DNA from: Pseudomonadota bacterium
Lineage (GTDB): Bacteria > Pseudomonadota > Gammaproteobacteria > Burkholderiales > Burkholderiaceae_B
Assembly (NCBI GenBank): GCA_023427945.1
Contig: JAEYZR010000188.1
Span: 1 to 50,119 of the forward strand
Direction: 5' to 3'
DNA length: 50,119 bases
The position numbers were made by a program, and so were the translations under genes. The notes under the pieces are model-generated. The model worked only from the letters and a program-made list of their open reading frames with translations. It did not search any database and was not told where the DNA came from. Shown here piece after piece: positions 1 to 8,251 of the stretch (position 1 is the stretch's first letter; the number at the start of each line of letters is the position of its first letter).

Positions 1-271
1 GCACGCCATAGTGCTGGCGCACAGTCGCATTGGCCGCAAGATCGGTATTGCGCACTGTCGCTCCGACGCGCAGACCGCCCGACGCAATGGGTTCGATCCG
101 GTCCAATCCAAGACCATTGACGTCGATCAAGTGCTGCGGCGTTTCGATCTGGAGCTTCATCAGGTCCAGGAGGTTGGTTCCTCCGGCGATGATCCGTGCG
201 CCCGGACGGGCGGCCAGCATGGCCACGGCCTCTTGCGACGAGCTCGCACGCTGATAGGTGAACGGTCTCAT
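1..271 (-). CDS. paoB: Aldehyde oxidoreductase FAD-binding subunit (partial)
   Basis: The first 90 codons are present and the rest lies beyond the left edge. The N-terminus MRPFTYQRA is followed by an FAD-binding loop with IIAGGTNLLDLMK, then HLIDVNGLGLD and RVGATVRNTDLA. These are hallmarks of the flavin subunit of xanthine-dehydrogenase-type molybdoenzymes and read very like E. coli PaoB (YagS). The subunit passes electrons between the 2Fe-2S subunit and the molybdenum subunit. Its ATG shares one base with the TGA of the upstream iron-sulfur subunit gene (TGATG), so translation is probably coupled. The molybdenum subunit (paoC) is expected to the left of the window. Confidence 0.9.
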   Translation of the reverse strand, partial: MRPFTYQRASSSQEAVAMLAARPGARIIAGGTNLLDLMKLQIETPQHLIDVNGLGLDRIEPIASGGLRVGATVRNTDLAANATVRQHYGV

Positions 272-921
272 CAGCGCCCCTCCTGGACGTGGGTGATGGC
301 TGCGATGATGTTGGGATAGCATGCGCAACGACACAGGTTGCCACTCATGCGCTCGCGGATTTCCAGGGCGGAGGAAGGGGACGGCTGTGTCACGTCGAGC
401 GTGGCCGCGCTGGGGATACCGGCATCGATCTCCTGCAGCGTCGCCACGGCCGACAGGATCTGCCCCGGCGTGCAGTATCCGCACTGGTAGCCATCGTGCT
501 CGATGAAGGCCGCCTGCATCGGATGCAGGTCATTTGCGCTCCCGAGACCTTCGATGGTCGTGACCTCGCTGCCCTCGTGCATGACCGCCAGGCTCAGGCA
601 GGTATTGATCCGCCGGCCATCGACGATGGCCGTACAGGCGCCGCACTGGCCGTGGTCGCAGCCTTTCTTCGAGCCGGTCATGCCCAGGTGTTCGCGCAGC
701 GCGTCCAGCAACGTCGTGCGGGTGTCCAGGCTGAGACGGTGCGCCTGACCGTTGACGTTGAACCCGACGTCCACCGTGCTGGAGGACAGGGTCGATGCAG
801 GCGCCGGCGCGGGTTCGGCAAAAGCCATCCAGTTCGCGCCCGTACTGGCGGCAACACCCGCCACCATGGTCTTGTTGAACGTCCTGCGCGTGAGCGTGGC
901 CTGCGGGCTATCCGGTTGCAT
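271..921 (-). CDS. paoA: Aldehyde oxidoreductase 2Fe-2S subunit, Tat-exported
   Basis: A 216-residue electron-transfer subunit of a periplasmic molybdenum aldehyde oxidoreductase. Residues 12-17 (RRTFNK) form a twin-arginine motif followed by a hydrophobic stretch, so the folded complex is probably exported by Tat. The plant-type 2Fe-2S cluster ligands are C88, C93, C96 and C108. The second cluster is bound by C147, C150, C197 and C199 (CGYCTPGQ and NLCRC). Similarity to E. coli PaoA runs along the whole chain. GGAGAAACGC before the ATG supports the start. It is first in the operon ahead of paoB and divergent from an AraC regulator. The family oxidises aromatic and other aldehydes to acids in detoxification; the exact substrate cannot be read here. 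Confidence 0.93.
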   Translation of the reverse strand: MQPDSPQATLTRRTFNKTMVAGVAASTGANWMAFAEPAPAPASTLSSSTVDVGFNVNGQAHRLSLDTRTTLLDALREHLGMTGSKKGCDHGQCGACTAIVDGRRINTCLSLAVMHEGSEVTTIEGLGSANDLHPMQAAFIEHDGYQCGYCTPGQILSAVATLQEIDAGIPSAATLDVTQPSPSSALEIRERMSGNLCRCACYPNIIAAITHVQEGR

Positions 922-1096
922 GCGTTTCTCCTGGTTGCGGTCTCAAGCCATCTCGCCCTGGTCCCTGGCAGCGAGATCGATCCCCCGTATCTTCATCTCG
1001 TTGGACCCGCTCCCGATAGCCCGCTTGTCCGGGTTGCTTGCACGATCGTCCGGCAGCGACGCTTTTAGTTTCCCGTGCCACGATTGCCGCCTTAAC
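922..1096. promoter_or_regulatory. Divergent promoter region paoA / araC-type regulator
   Basis: These 175 bp separate the divergent paoA and AraC-family genes and must hold both promoters. I could not pick out a convincing -35/-10 pair or an AraC direct repeat by eye. Confidence 0.4.
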
Positions 1097-1999
1097 ATGG
1101 CAGGCATGCACAGACTCGATACCCTCGTCGATCTCCTCGCCCGCCACACGCCGGCAGACGGCTTCCATGCCACCCCGATTCCAGGAGTGACACTGATTCG
1201 TGCGTCGTCCCCGACCATGCCCATGCCGGTGATCTATGCCCCCACGCTCTGTCTGGTTGCCCAGGGCACCAAACGCGCAGTGCTTGGCACGACGACCTAT
1301 CACTACGATCCCGCGAATTTTCTGGTCGCATCCGTGGAACTTCCGGTGATGGGAACGGTGATCAAGGCAAGTGCAGAGCATCCCTACCTGTGTCTGCAAC
1401 TGGATCTGGATTCAGTCGAACTATCGGATCTGGCGATCCGCTATCCGGCGTCGGACAAGGGTGAGATCTCCCCGCCGGCCGGATTGACGCTGAACCAGAC
1501 CACCCCGCCATTGCTGGACGCAGCCATACGGCTGCTCAGCTTGCTCGATACGCCGCAGGACATCGGCGCACTGGCCTCGCTCACCACCCGGGAAATCCTC
1601 TATCGGCTGCTGACCGGTCCCGGCAGCGGCATCATCCGCCACATGGCGCAGAACGACAGCCGCCTGAACCAGATCGCCCGCGCCATCGTCTGGATCCGGG
1701 CACACTTCCGCGGCGCCTGCCGCATCGAGGACGCGGCCGAGGTGGCGGGGATGAGCCGCTCGACCTTTCACCTTCACTTCAAGACCATCACGACCATGAG
1801 CCCCATCGAGTTCCGCACTCACCTGCGCATGCAGGAAGCGCGGCGGCTGATGGTGAGCGATGCGATGGATGCCGCCAGTGCCGGCTTTCAGGTGGGCTAC
1901 GAAAGCCCTTCCCAGTTCAATCGCGACTATGTGCGGATATTCGGGATGCCTCCGGCCAGGCATGCCAGCCAGACGAGACAGGAGATCGGCTTTGGCTGA
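1097..1999 (+). CDS. AraC-family transcriptional regulator
   Basis: A 300-residue protein. The N-terminal half has features of the AraC_N sensor domain (MPVIYAPTLCLVAQGTKR, then PANFLVASVELPV). The C-terminal ~100 residues carry two helix-turn-helix motifs: RIEDAAEVAGMSRSTFHLHFK and the AraC signature GYESPSQFNRDYVRIFGMPP. The open frame extends upstream across the paoA region, but that stretch does not look like protein. ATG 1097 is the first sensible start; ATG 1106 is possible. Divergence from paoAB suggests that it controls the aldehyde oxidoreductase. The inducer is probably an aldehyde or redox stress, which is inference from position. Confidence 0.88.
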   Translation: MAGMHRLDTLVDLLARHTPADGFHATPIPGVTLIRASSPTMPMPVIYAPTLCLVAQGTKRAVLGTTTYHYDPANFLVASVELPVMGTVIKASAEHPYLCLQLDLDSVELSDLAIRYPASDKGEISPPAGLTLNQTTPPLLDAAIRLLSLLDTPQDIGALASLTTREILYRLLTGPGSGIIRHMAQNDSRLNQIARAIVWIRAHFRGACRIEDAAEVAGMSRSTFHLHFKTITTMSPIEFRTHLRMQEARRLMVSDAMDAASAGFQVGYESPSQFNRDYVRIFGMPPARHASQTRQEIGFG

Positions 2000-2038
2000 C
2001 GCCGGCATGGCAATGCCCGACGCAGCCAGCCTGCAGAC

Positions 2039-3202
2039 TTACTCAAACAGAATCTTTCCAACGCTTTCCTGCGCGGTCCTGGAAGGATCCTTGATGGAAA
2101 CGAACACTGTTCCCGTATCGCTGTCCAGCGCCAGGCTGTTCGGGTGAGGCGGAAGACTCACGGTACGAAGCACGCTGTAGTTTCTGCGATCAAGCACCGT
2201 CACAGTGCCGCTATCGCGATTCGTCACATAGACGCGGTCGCGGCGTTCGTCCACCAGCGGCGCAATGGGCGATTTCCCCGTCTCGATGCTCGCCACTTGG
2301 GCGCCATTGCGGGTGTCTATGACCACGGCACGATGGCCCTCGCCGCGCTTTTTGTAATCGACCAGACCGGCCTTTTCGCGTCGCGCGGTGTCCAGCCGCT
2401 CTGAGCCCAGATCCGTTGCCACCAACCGGTTTTTACTGCGGTCCAGCGCCAGGTTCAGCAACTGATCGGCCTTGACCTCCCATTGCCTCTCGATCTTCAG
2501 GGTCGCGGCATTCAACGCGAACAGCTGGCCCTGCAGGTTCGATACGTACAGCACGTCCTGCTCCTCATCCAGCACAATTCCTGCCGCGCCTGCGCCGAAT
2601 CCAGGAATGACCTGGGATACGCTGAGCGATCGGGTGTCCGCCACATAGAGCACGCTCCCCTGAGCCGCCAGACCGGGTGCATAGAGCCGCTGCCGCTTCT
2701 TGTCCACGACCAGCTCGCGCAACATGTGCGGATAGATCGCTCTGTCGCCATCATGGCGAATCGGTTGCATGAGCTGGATGATGCCAATGGGCTGGTTTTT
2801 CTTCAGATCCACAACCGTCACGGAACCATCGAGCGCATGGCCAACATACAGGCGGTCTGCCTCGTCATCAAGCGCGGCACCAAAACCGCGTCGCTGCAGC
2901 GGGATCTCATCCTGGACGGACAGATCAGCGGGATTCAGGCGCAGCACTCGCGAGGGCTCGGACGCCAGATTCTCGCCCCCGGCTGAGACCACGTAGACCG
3001 ATTGCCGACGCTTGGAGAACGCCAGTTCATACAGACGGGCCCCCACCAGTTGTCTGTCCGATTGCGTTTTTTGTGCAACCGTCGATTCACGGGCACCGGC
3101 CTCGCCTGCCCCAGCGGACGAATGGGTCTGGGCGCAAGCCGCCAACATACCCGCGCATGCCAGTGCAGCGCATCCGAACCATCTATTCACATTCATATTC
3201 AT
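2039..3202 (-). CDS. YncE-like beta-propeller lipoprotein (cassette 1)
   Basis: A 387-residue protein with a lipoprotein signal ending in LAAC (Cys23), so it is probably anchored to the outer membrane. The body is made of repeated blades of the type DRLYVGHALDGSVTVVDLKK, LDEEQDVLYVSNLQGQL and RDRVYVTNRDSGTVTVLDR, as in the YncE / YVTN seven-bladed propeller family. It starts 34 bp after the TonB receptor stop and is probably in the same iron-regulated operon. A paralogue lies in the same relative place in cassette 2 (20450-21604). E. coli yncE likewise neighbours the receptor gene yncD. The molecular role is not established; a periplasmic ligand-handling partner of the receptor is inference. 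Confidence 0.88.
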   Translation of the reverse strand: MNMNVNRWFGCAALACAGMLAACAQTHSSAGAGEAGARESTVAQKTQSDRQLVGARLYELAFSKRRQSVYVVSAGGENLASEPSRVLRLNPADLSVQDEIPLQRRGFGAALDDEADRLYVGHALDGSVTVVDLKKNQPIGIIQLMQPIRHDGDRAIYPHMLRELVVDKKRQRLYAPGLAAQGSVLYVADTRSLSVSQVIPGFGAGAAGIVLDEEQDVLYVSNLQGQLFALNAATLKIERQWEVKADQLLNLALDRSKNRLVATDLGSERLDTARREKAGLVDYKKRGEGHRAVVIDTRNGAQVASIETGKSPIAPLVDERRDRVYVTNRDSGTVTVLDRRNYSVLRTVSLPPHPNSLALDSDTGTVFVSIKDPSRTAQESVGKILFE

Positions 3203-3236
3203 ATCCTTGATTGCTATGAGTGGCGACTGTGTTGAA

Positions 3237-5777
3237 TCAGAAATCCACGCTGGCCGAAAGCATGTAGGTGCGAGGCGCGCCCAGCCACAATTTGCCGGCG
3301 CCCCCCGCTGCCCAATACGCTTTGTTCGCGAGGTTCAGAACGTTGGCACTCAGGGTCACGGCGTGGCCATCGATCGACGTCTGATACTTCATTCCTGCGT
3401 CAAACACAGTTCTGCCCGCTGTCCGAAGCGAGTTGTCGCGGCTGTAGAATTGCCCGCTGATGGCCTGTACGTTGCCGGTGGCGGTCAAGCCCGGCATACC
3501 GGGCACATCCCATTCAGCGCCCAGCTTTGCTTGCCATTTGGGCCGCGCCATGACGAAGCGCCCCTGATCGACACCACCGGCTGTCCTGGTCAGCTTCGCA
3601 TCCAGATAAGCCACGCCGCCCATCAAACGAAAGCCGGTCGTGGGTTCACCAAAAACGCCCAGCTCGATGCCGCGATTGCGCTGTTCGCCTTCGAATGAAA
3701 ACATGTTGGTCATTGGGTCGATGTAGCTGCTGGGCATCCGGATGGTATAGGCGCTCAAGGTCGCCGCGAAGTCTCCCAGGTCCAGCTTCATGCCCACTTC
3801 GTGCTGCTTGGTTTTGTACGGCTTGAAAATCTCTCCGGCGTTGCTTGCGCCTACAGGCGCGATAGCGCCTTCTCTCAGTCCTTCTATGTAATTCCCGTAG
3901 ACGGAAAGCTGATCTGTGGCTTTCACCAGAAGCGCCACCGCAGGGGACGTCGCCGATTCGTCATAGCGCGATGTGCGTGCGCCCGTGTTGACATTGAACG
4001 ACTCCGCGATCACGTTCTGGCGCCGCACCCCTGCCGTCACCACCACGCGATCACCGGCAAAACTCATCGTATCGGCAACCCCCACGCTGGACAGGCGCGA
4101 GACGGCGGTCTTGGGGATGTCCGACTTGCGCAGGGGTCTGACGGGCGCCGGCCCCCACTCGGGCGAATAAATGTTGGTGTACCAGTCCGAAGGCAACAAG
4201 CCGAGAGCGGTGCTGGAACGGACCTCCTGCTCGTAGTAGGAACCGCTGATCGCCACCTCGTGCTTCACATTGCCCGTGCGCAGACGCGCCATGACACCCA
4301 GGTCGCCCGCCGTGCGATCCAGGGATTGTCGTTGCTGGCCAAAATTGGTCCGATAGCGCCCATCGGCATCGGTCACGCCGAACACCACGCCGAGCACGCC
4401 GTTGTAGTCCGTCTTTCCTTGTCCGTAGTTTCCATAGACAGTGACATCGTCGGTGACATCCGCCTCGCCTCGCAGCACGAACGCCGAATCTTCCGCCTTC
4501 GAGAACGTCCAGTCCGGCATCAGCGAGCGACGCGGATTCGGGGCGTCCGGCCGGCCAAGTCCCCGGTTGACGGTAATGCCTCGATTGACGCCACTGACGT
4601 TATCCTTGCTGGCATACAAGTCGGCCGCAAGACGCACGCGTTCATTGCGCCAGTCCAGACCAAACGCCCCTAGCGCGGCGCGTTTCGATTGCCCGTCCGC
4701 CGATGTCCGACCGTCCTGGTAGAGCCCGTTGAACCGTATGCCCACCTGCTGTTCCTCACCGAAACGGCGTCCCACATCGACGTGCGTTCCATACTGGCCT
4801 TCGGAGACGAAGATGCCGGTAATCCGCGTCAGGGGCTTCTCGGTCGCCCGCTTCGGAACGAGGTTGATGCTCCCGCCGACCGATCCGCCCGGCGGCATGC
4901 CGTTGAGCAGGGTGGAAGGCCCCTTGAGCACTTCGACGCGCTCGACCAGTTCAAGTGGTACCCGGTTGTAAGGCAGCAACCCATACAGGCCGCCGAACGC
5001 CACATCACCAGAGCCCACGTCGAACCCTCGAATGACGAACGCCTCACGGACCGTACCGCGCATACCCAGGTCGTAAATCCCGGCGTCGGTCGCCCCGACC
5101 ACCCGCGCAAGATCCTGCGCTTGCCGTACGGCCTCTTCCGTATACCCAATCGTGCTGAACGGCGTCTCCATGAAATCCTTGTAGCCGAGCATGCCAACAC
5201 GCGTACCGGTTGCCACCTTGCCACCGGCATAGACCGGGGTCAGGTCGCCGCGGTAGAGTCCTGTGACGATGATCGGACTGAGCTGCGTGGCATTACCGTC
5301 GTCACCGGCAGCCTGCGTGGACGAACCGCCGGTGCTGGATGGCATCTGGCGCAACGCGTAGCGGCCAGCGCCGTTGTCCGCCGCCTCAAAGCCACTGCCC
5401 GCCAGCAACTGCGCGAAACCCTCACGGACACTGTAGACCCCATCCAGAGCGCGGCTCTTCAGTCCGGCCACCCGCTTCGGGTCGTACACCAGATGCACAC
5501 CCGAGAGCGCCGCGAATTCCGCCAGGACATCGCTCAGCTCGCCGGACGAGATGAGATAGCGTTTTCTCTGCTCGCTGCCTTGTGCCTCACCGGCGATCGC
5601 AATGCCTGGCGAGAGCAGCGTAGCTGCGGCCAACCCCATCAGCGCGCCGCTCACCGCCAGTCCAATCAGCTTGAACCTGAGCCCGTGCGAAGGGTGAGGA
5701 GAGCGACTGCATGATCGCGGGGAACGGACACCGGAGAGATCGCCGGCAGACATGCGCGGAGGGGGAGTTAGCGCCAT
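3237..5777 (-). CDS. TonB-dependent transducer, siderophore type with STN domain (cassette 1)
   Basis: An 846-residue outer-membrane receptor. The export signal (about residues 35-62) follows an arginine-rich leader, so an internal start is possible. An STN signalling domain lies at about 70-140 (ISSGELSDVLAEFAALSG...). The plug contains VGMLGYKDFMETPFSTIGYTEEA, FVIRGFDVGSGDV, and VEVLKGPSTLLNGMPPGGSVGG. A 22-strand barrel follows, with the siderophore-receptor hallmark NRGIELGVFGEPTTGF and a terminal aromatic SASVDF. Ligand-bound receptors of this class signal through FecR to a FecI sigma factor, and both genes lie directly upstream. The receptor in cassette 2 is clearly homologous. The ligand is unknown. 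Confidence 0.93.
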   Translation of the reverse strand: MALTPPPRMSAGDLSGVRSPRSCSRSPHPSHGLRFKLIGLAVSGALMGLAAATLLSPGIAIAGEAQGSEQRKRYLISSGELSDVLAEFAALSGVHLVYDPKRVAGLKSRALDGVYSVREGFAQLLAGSGFEAADNGAGRYALRQMPSSTGGSSTQAAGDDGNATQLSPIIVTGLYRGDLTPVYAGGKVATGTRVGMLGYKDFMETPFSTIGYTEEAVRQAQDLARVVGATDAGIYDLGMRGTVREAFVIRGFDVGSGDVAFGGLYGLLPYNRVPLELVERVEVLKGPSTLLNGMPPGGSVGGSINLVPKRATEKPLTRITGIFVSEGQYGTHVDVGRRFGEEQQVGIRFNGLYQDGRTSADGQSKRAALGAFGLDWRNERVRLAADLYASKDNVSGVNRGITVNRGLGRPDAPNPRRSLMPDWTFSKAEDSAFVLRGEADVTDDVTVYGNYGQGKTDYNGVLGVVFGVTDADGRYRTNFGQQRQSLDRTAGDLGVMARLRTGNVKHEVAISGSYYEQEVRSSTALGLLPSDWYTNIYSPEWGPAPVRPLRKSDIPKTAVSRLSSVGVADTMSFAGDRVVVTAGVRRQNVIAESFNVNTGARTSRYDESATSPAVALLVKATDQLSVYGNYIEGLREGAIAPVGASNAGEIFKPYKTKQHEVGMKLDLGDFAATLSAYTIRMPSSYIDPMTNMFSFEGEQRNRGIELGVFGEPTTGFRLMGGVAYLDAKLTRTAGGVDQGRFVMARPKWQAKLGAEWDVPGMPGLTATGNVQAISGQFYSRDNSLRTAGRTVFDAGMKYQTSIDGHAVTLSANVLNLANKAYWAAGGAGKLWLGAPRTYMLSASVDF

Positions 5778-5872
5778 GCTATGGGCCTTTCGTCAATGGA
5801 GGTGGATACTTCGACGCCCTCAGAGGCGCCTTGCAATCCATATACCGAACAAGACGAAAAAAATGCTCATTG

Positions 5873-5891
5873 CATGCGAATTATTTTGTCG
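5873..5891 (-). promoter_or_regulatory. Possible Fur half-site before TonB receptor 1
   Basis: On the minus strand the stretch AATAATTCGCAT matches the right-hand part of the Fur-type palindrome AATGCGAATAATTCGCATT, while the left arm is degenerate. It lies in the 140-bp gap between fecR 1 and the receptor. This is where a sigma-FecI-type promoter should be, but I could not define the promoter itself. Confidence 0.3.
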
Positions 5892-5917
5892 GCCTGAGCA
5901 CGACCGGCTTGCGGCCC

Positions 5918-6886
5918 TCAATGTTTTGCGAGGACGGTCACCCAGTACTTCGAGTGGCGCTCGATCTTCAACGGAAAAGATTCGGCCAGCGCGGCCAGGG
6001 CAGCATCGGTATCATCGATGGGTAGGGAACCCGATACACGGAGCTCGGCCACGGCTGGGTCGCAGCGCAGCACGCCCGCACGATACCGTGCGAGTTCGGC
6101 AATGACGTCAGCCAGGCGCGCGCGCTTGACCAGCAAAATACCTTTTTCCCAAAGCGCGGCATGGTTTAGGATGCGATCGATGCTCTGGATACCCGTCGCA
6201 TCGAATTCGGCTTGCTCGCCCGCATGCACAATCTTTGGCGTGCCGTCAAAAGGGCGGATCTCGACGGCGCTTTCCTGTACAGCGACACGAAACCTGGTGG
6301 AATCGATCTGCCGCACGTTGAAGCGGGTGCCCAGAGCGCGCACCACGCCCGCCGAAGTATCCAGCAGAAACGGCCGCGCCAACCCGACCCGGTCTTTCTG
6401 GGTAGCGATGGAGATCTCACCCGCAATCAGGCGAACCCGGCGTTCTGTCTCGCTGAACTTGATGTTGACCGCGCTACGGGTGTTGAGCGCCAGACGCGAC
6501 TCGTCTGGCAGTGTCAGTTGCCGGCGCTCCCCAACGCTCGTGCTCGCGTCGGCAAACCATTCGCGCCACTGGACATTTCGCCAAGCCAGTATGCCTACTG
6601 GCGCGACCACCAGTATCTTGCCCAGCGTGCGCAGACTGCGGCGCCGACCATCGCCGTGTTGCAGGGTCTTCACAGCCTTTGCGCTGATTTCGCGAGGAAC
6701 CTGATCGAAGACGTGGAACACCGCCTGGGTCCTCATCCATGCGGCCTCGTGTTCCGGACTCTTTCGACACCAACAGTCGAAGGCTTCACGGTCAGCGACA
6801 GAGGGTGACTCGTACTGAAAGGTGATGGCCCAATCCGCCGCTTCTTTCAAAATCGTGCTGTCGATGGCGGAGCGGGCGGAACACAT
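5918..6886 (-). CDS. FecR-family anti-sigma/transducer protein (cassette 1)
   Basis: About 322 residues from the ATG. The N-terminal cytoplasmic segment binds the sigma factor in this family and has the typical EAADWAITFQ...FDCWCRKSPEHEAAWMR. A membrane segment follows (ILVVAPVGILAW), then the periplasmic FecR domain (RQLTLPDESRLALNTRSAVNIKF, GEISI, VVRALGTRFNVR). The C-terminal part (LADVIAELARYRAGVLRCDP) contacts the receptor STN domain. A TTG at 6910 overlapping the sigma-factor stop (TTGA) is an alternative start that would give tight coupling. The gene lies between the sigma factor and the receptor, as in fecIRA. Confidence 0.9.
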   Translation of the reverse strand: MCSARSAIDSTILKEAADWAITFQYESPSVADREAFDCWCRKSPEHEAAWMRTQAVFHVFDQVPREISAKAVKTLQHGDGRRRSLRTLGKILVVAPVGILAWRNVQWREWFADASTSVGERRQLTLPDESRLALNTRSAVNIKFSETERRVRLIAGEISIATQKDRVGLARPFLLDTSAGVVRALGTRFNVRQIDSTRFRVAVQESAVEIRPFDGTPKIVHAGEQAEFDATGIQSIDRILNHAALWEKGILLVKRARLADVIAELARYRAGVLRCDPAVAELRVSGSLPIDDTDAALAALAESFPLKIERHSKYWVTVLAKH

Positions 6887-6906
6887 GGCGTCAGGTCTGC
6901 AAGCGG

Positions 6907-7419
6907 TCAAGCCACGGTCAGGCAGGCGAGCAACGCTTTATGGACATCGCGCCGGACAGTGATCAACGGCATCTTCATGTGCTGGGCGATCTGGGCAAGC
7001 TTCATGCCATGGATCTGGGCCAGCAGAAAGACCTGGCGAGTGCGCGGCGCCATACCCGCAAGCATGGTGTCGATGCGAACCAGCGCTTCTATGATGAGCA
7101 GGCGTGTTTCGGCAGAAGGCACGTGCTGCGCGGGCAACTGCGAAATGGTCTCCAGGAATGCCGCCTCTACCGCCTTTCTTCGCCAAAGGTCGACCACCAG
7201 CCCCTTGGCAATGTGCGTGAGCAAAGCGCGGGGTTCGCTGCCGTAGTGCTGATTGGACGTGTGTGATGCCAGGATACGCAGGAACGTGTCGTGGGCGAGA
7301 TCTGCGGCGTCATGCGCGTTGCCCAACTTGCGGCGCAGCCAACCCTGCAACCATCCGCTATGGTCACAATAAAGTGCTTCGATGGAGACGGTCGGGGATT
7401 GATCGGACGAAACACTCAC
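6907..7419 (-). CDS. FecI-like ECF sigma factor (cassette 1)
   Basis: An ECF sigma-70 of about 170 residues. Region 2 is LYCDHSGWLQGWLRRKLGN and DAADLAHDTFLRIL; region 4 is TRQVFLLAQIHGMKLAQIAQ followed by VRRDVHKALLACL. The open frame reaches a GTG at 7461, but that codon lies inside a predicted -10/Fur-box region and could not be in the mRNA if the promoter call is right. The GTG at 7419, preceded by AAGAG, is therefore preferred. It directs transcription of the downstream receptor in response to FecR signalling and is itself iron-controlled. Confidence 0.88.
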   Translation of the reverse strand: MSVSSDQSPTVSIEALYCDHSGWLQGWLRRKLGNAHDAADLAHDTFLRILASHTSNQHYGSEPRALLTHIAKGLVVDLWRRKAVEAAFLETISQLPAQHVPSAETRLLIIEALVRIDTMLAGMAPRTRQVFLLAQIHGMKLAQIAQHMKMPLITVRRDVHKALLACLTVA

Positions 7420-7443
7420 GCAGCACTCTTGCACATCAACATT

Positions 7444-7462
7444 AATGGGAATCAATCTCACT
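7444..7462 (-). promoter_or_regulatory. Fur box at fecI-like gene 1
   Basis: The plus-strand 19-mer AATGGGAATCAATCTCACT matches the palindrome AATGAGAATnATTCTCATT at 15 of 18 defined positions by my count. It abuts the predicted -10 element and covers the transcription start, a classical Fur repression position. Confidence 0.7.
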
Positions 7463-7489
7463 TATAAATCAGTCAGGACCAAAAGGCAA
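7461..7489 (-). promoter_or_regulatory. Promoter of cassette 1 sigma factor gene
   Basis: On the minus strand TTGCCT (7489-7484) is followed after exactly 17 bp by TATAAG (7466-7461), a good housekeeping sigma-70 pair. The predicted start near 7454 falls in the Fur box and lies downstream of the GTG at 7461, which argues against that codon as the start. Confidence 0.6.
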
Positions 7490-7608
7490 GAACCACGAGG
7501 CCTCCCCTCACTATGCCAGTGCCATGTCGGACGCCGCTCTTCGCCTGTTGACCGCCCCTATGGCCCTTAGTGTTCGCCCCCCGCGCCTAAGCCTGCAGTC
7601 CGGCGTGG

Positions 7609-8016
7609 CTACAGTCGGTCGCGCCCTGGACTTGCCTCTGGGCTGCCTGGCGGATGGTTGGCATGCAATCCAATGCAGTTGCCCTCCGAGTCCTCGATTT
7701 CGGCCACGCTGCCGAATGCGCCAACGACTGTTTCGGGATAGAGAACAACACCACCCGCGTCAACGGCCTTGGACAGCGTTTCCTGGATACCGACCACGTC
7801 GAAGTAGATACGCGCGCCAGACCGACCCGGTGCATAGCTCTCGCCTCGCACCAGTGCACCACTTGCTCCGGGCCGATTCTCGGCATACGGAAAAAATGCC
7901 ATGTCGTTGCCATCAACACTGGCGCGCTCCAGTACATAACCGAACACTGCTTCGTAGAACCTGATGGCCCGATCAAGATCAGTGACGGGAATTTCAAAGT
8001 ACGAAACAGAATTCAT
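7609..8016 (-). CDS. VOC-family (glyoxalase/bleomycin resistance fold) protein
   Basis: A 135-residue single VOC domain. It opens with SYFEIPVTDLDRAIRFYEAVFGY, has a central GARIYFDVVGIQETLSKAV and closes with VAEIEDSEGNCIGLHAN, the last Glu being in the usual metal-ligand position. The frame is open further upstream, but the family N-terminus begins at this ATG. The upstream Shine-Dalgarno (AAGAAAG) is weak. The fold supports metal-dependent isomerases, dioxygenases and antibiotic-binding proteins; the substrate cannot be told. It lies between the fecI-like gene and a divergent LysR gene that may regulate it. Confidence 0.82.
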   Translation of the reverse strand: MNSVSYFEIPVTDLDRAIRFYEAVFGYVLERASVDGNDMAFFPYAENRPGASGALVRGESYAPGRSGARIYFDVVGIQETLSKAVDAGGVVLYPETVVGAFGSVAEIEDSEGNCIGLHANHPPGSPEASPGRDRL

Positions 8017-8251
8017 CTTTCTTGCCGGCCCTGTTGATGAGTGAAAAGACTGCCCGTCTGAAGCGGTAGGCTGAGTATGGGTGATGGTAAGCCCAATAGC
8101 GATCTTCATAGCGGCTCCGCTGGCCAAGCGTATAAGGTAGAGTCGCACACTTGCGCGTACGTCGCATCTGGAGAACACTTCAGGCGCAGCCGGTCATGGC
8201 GCGCTATTTTTGGATGATGACTTGATACGTCCTGACAATACCAGCGTGGCC

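Noticed and set aside
752..1096. N-terminal extension of the AraC gene
   Set aside because: The extension overlaps paoA antisense and has no protein-like features; the family N-terminus begins near 1097.
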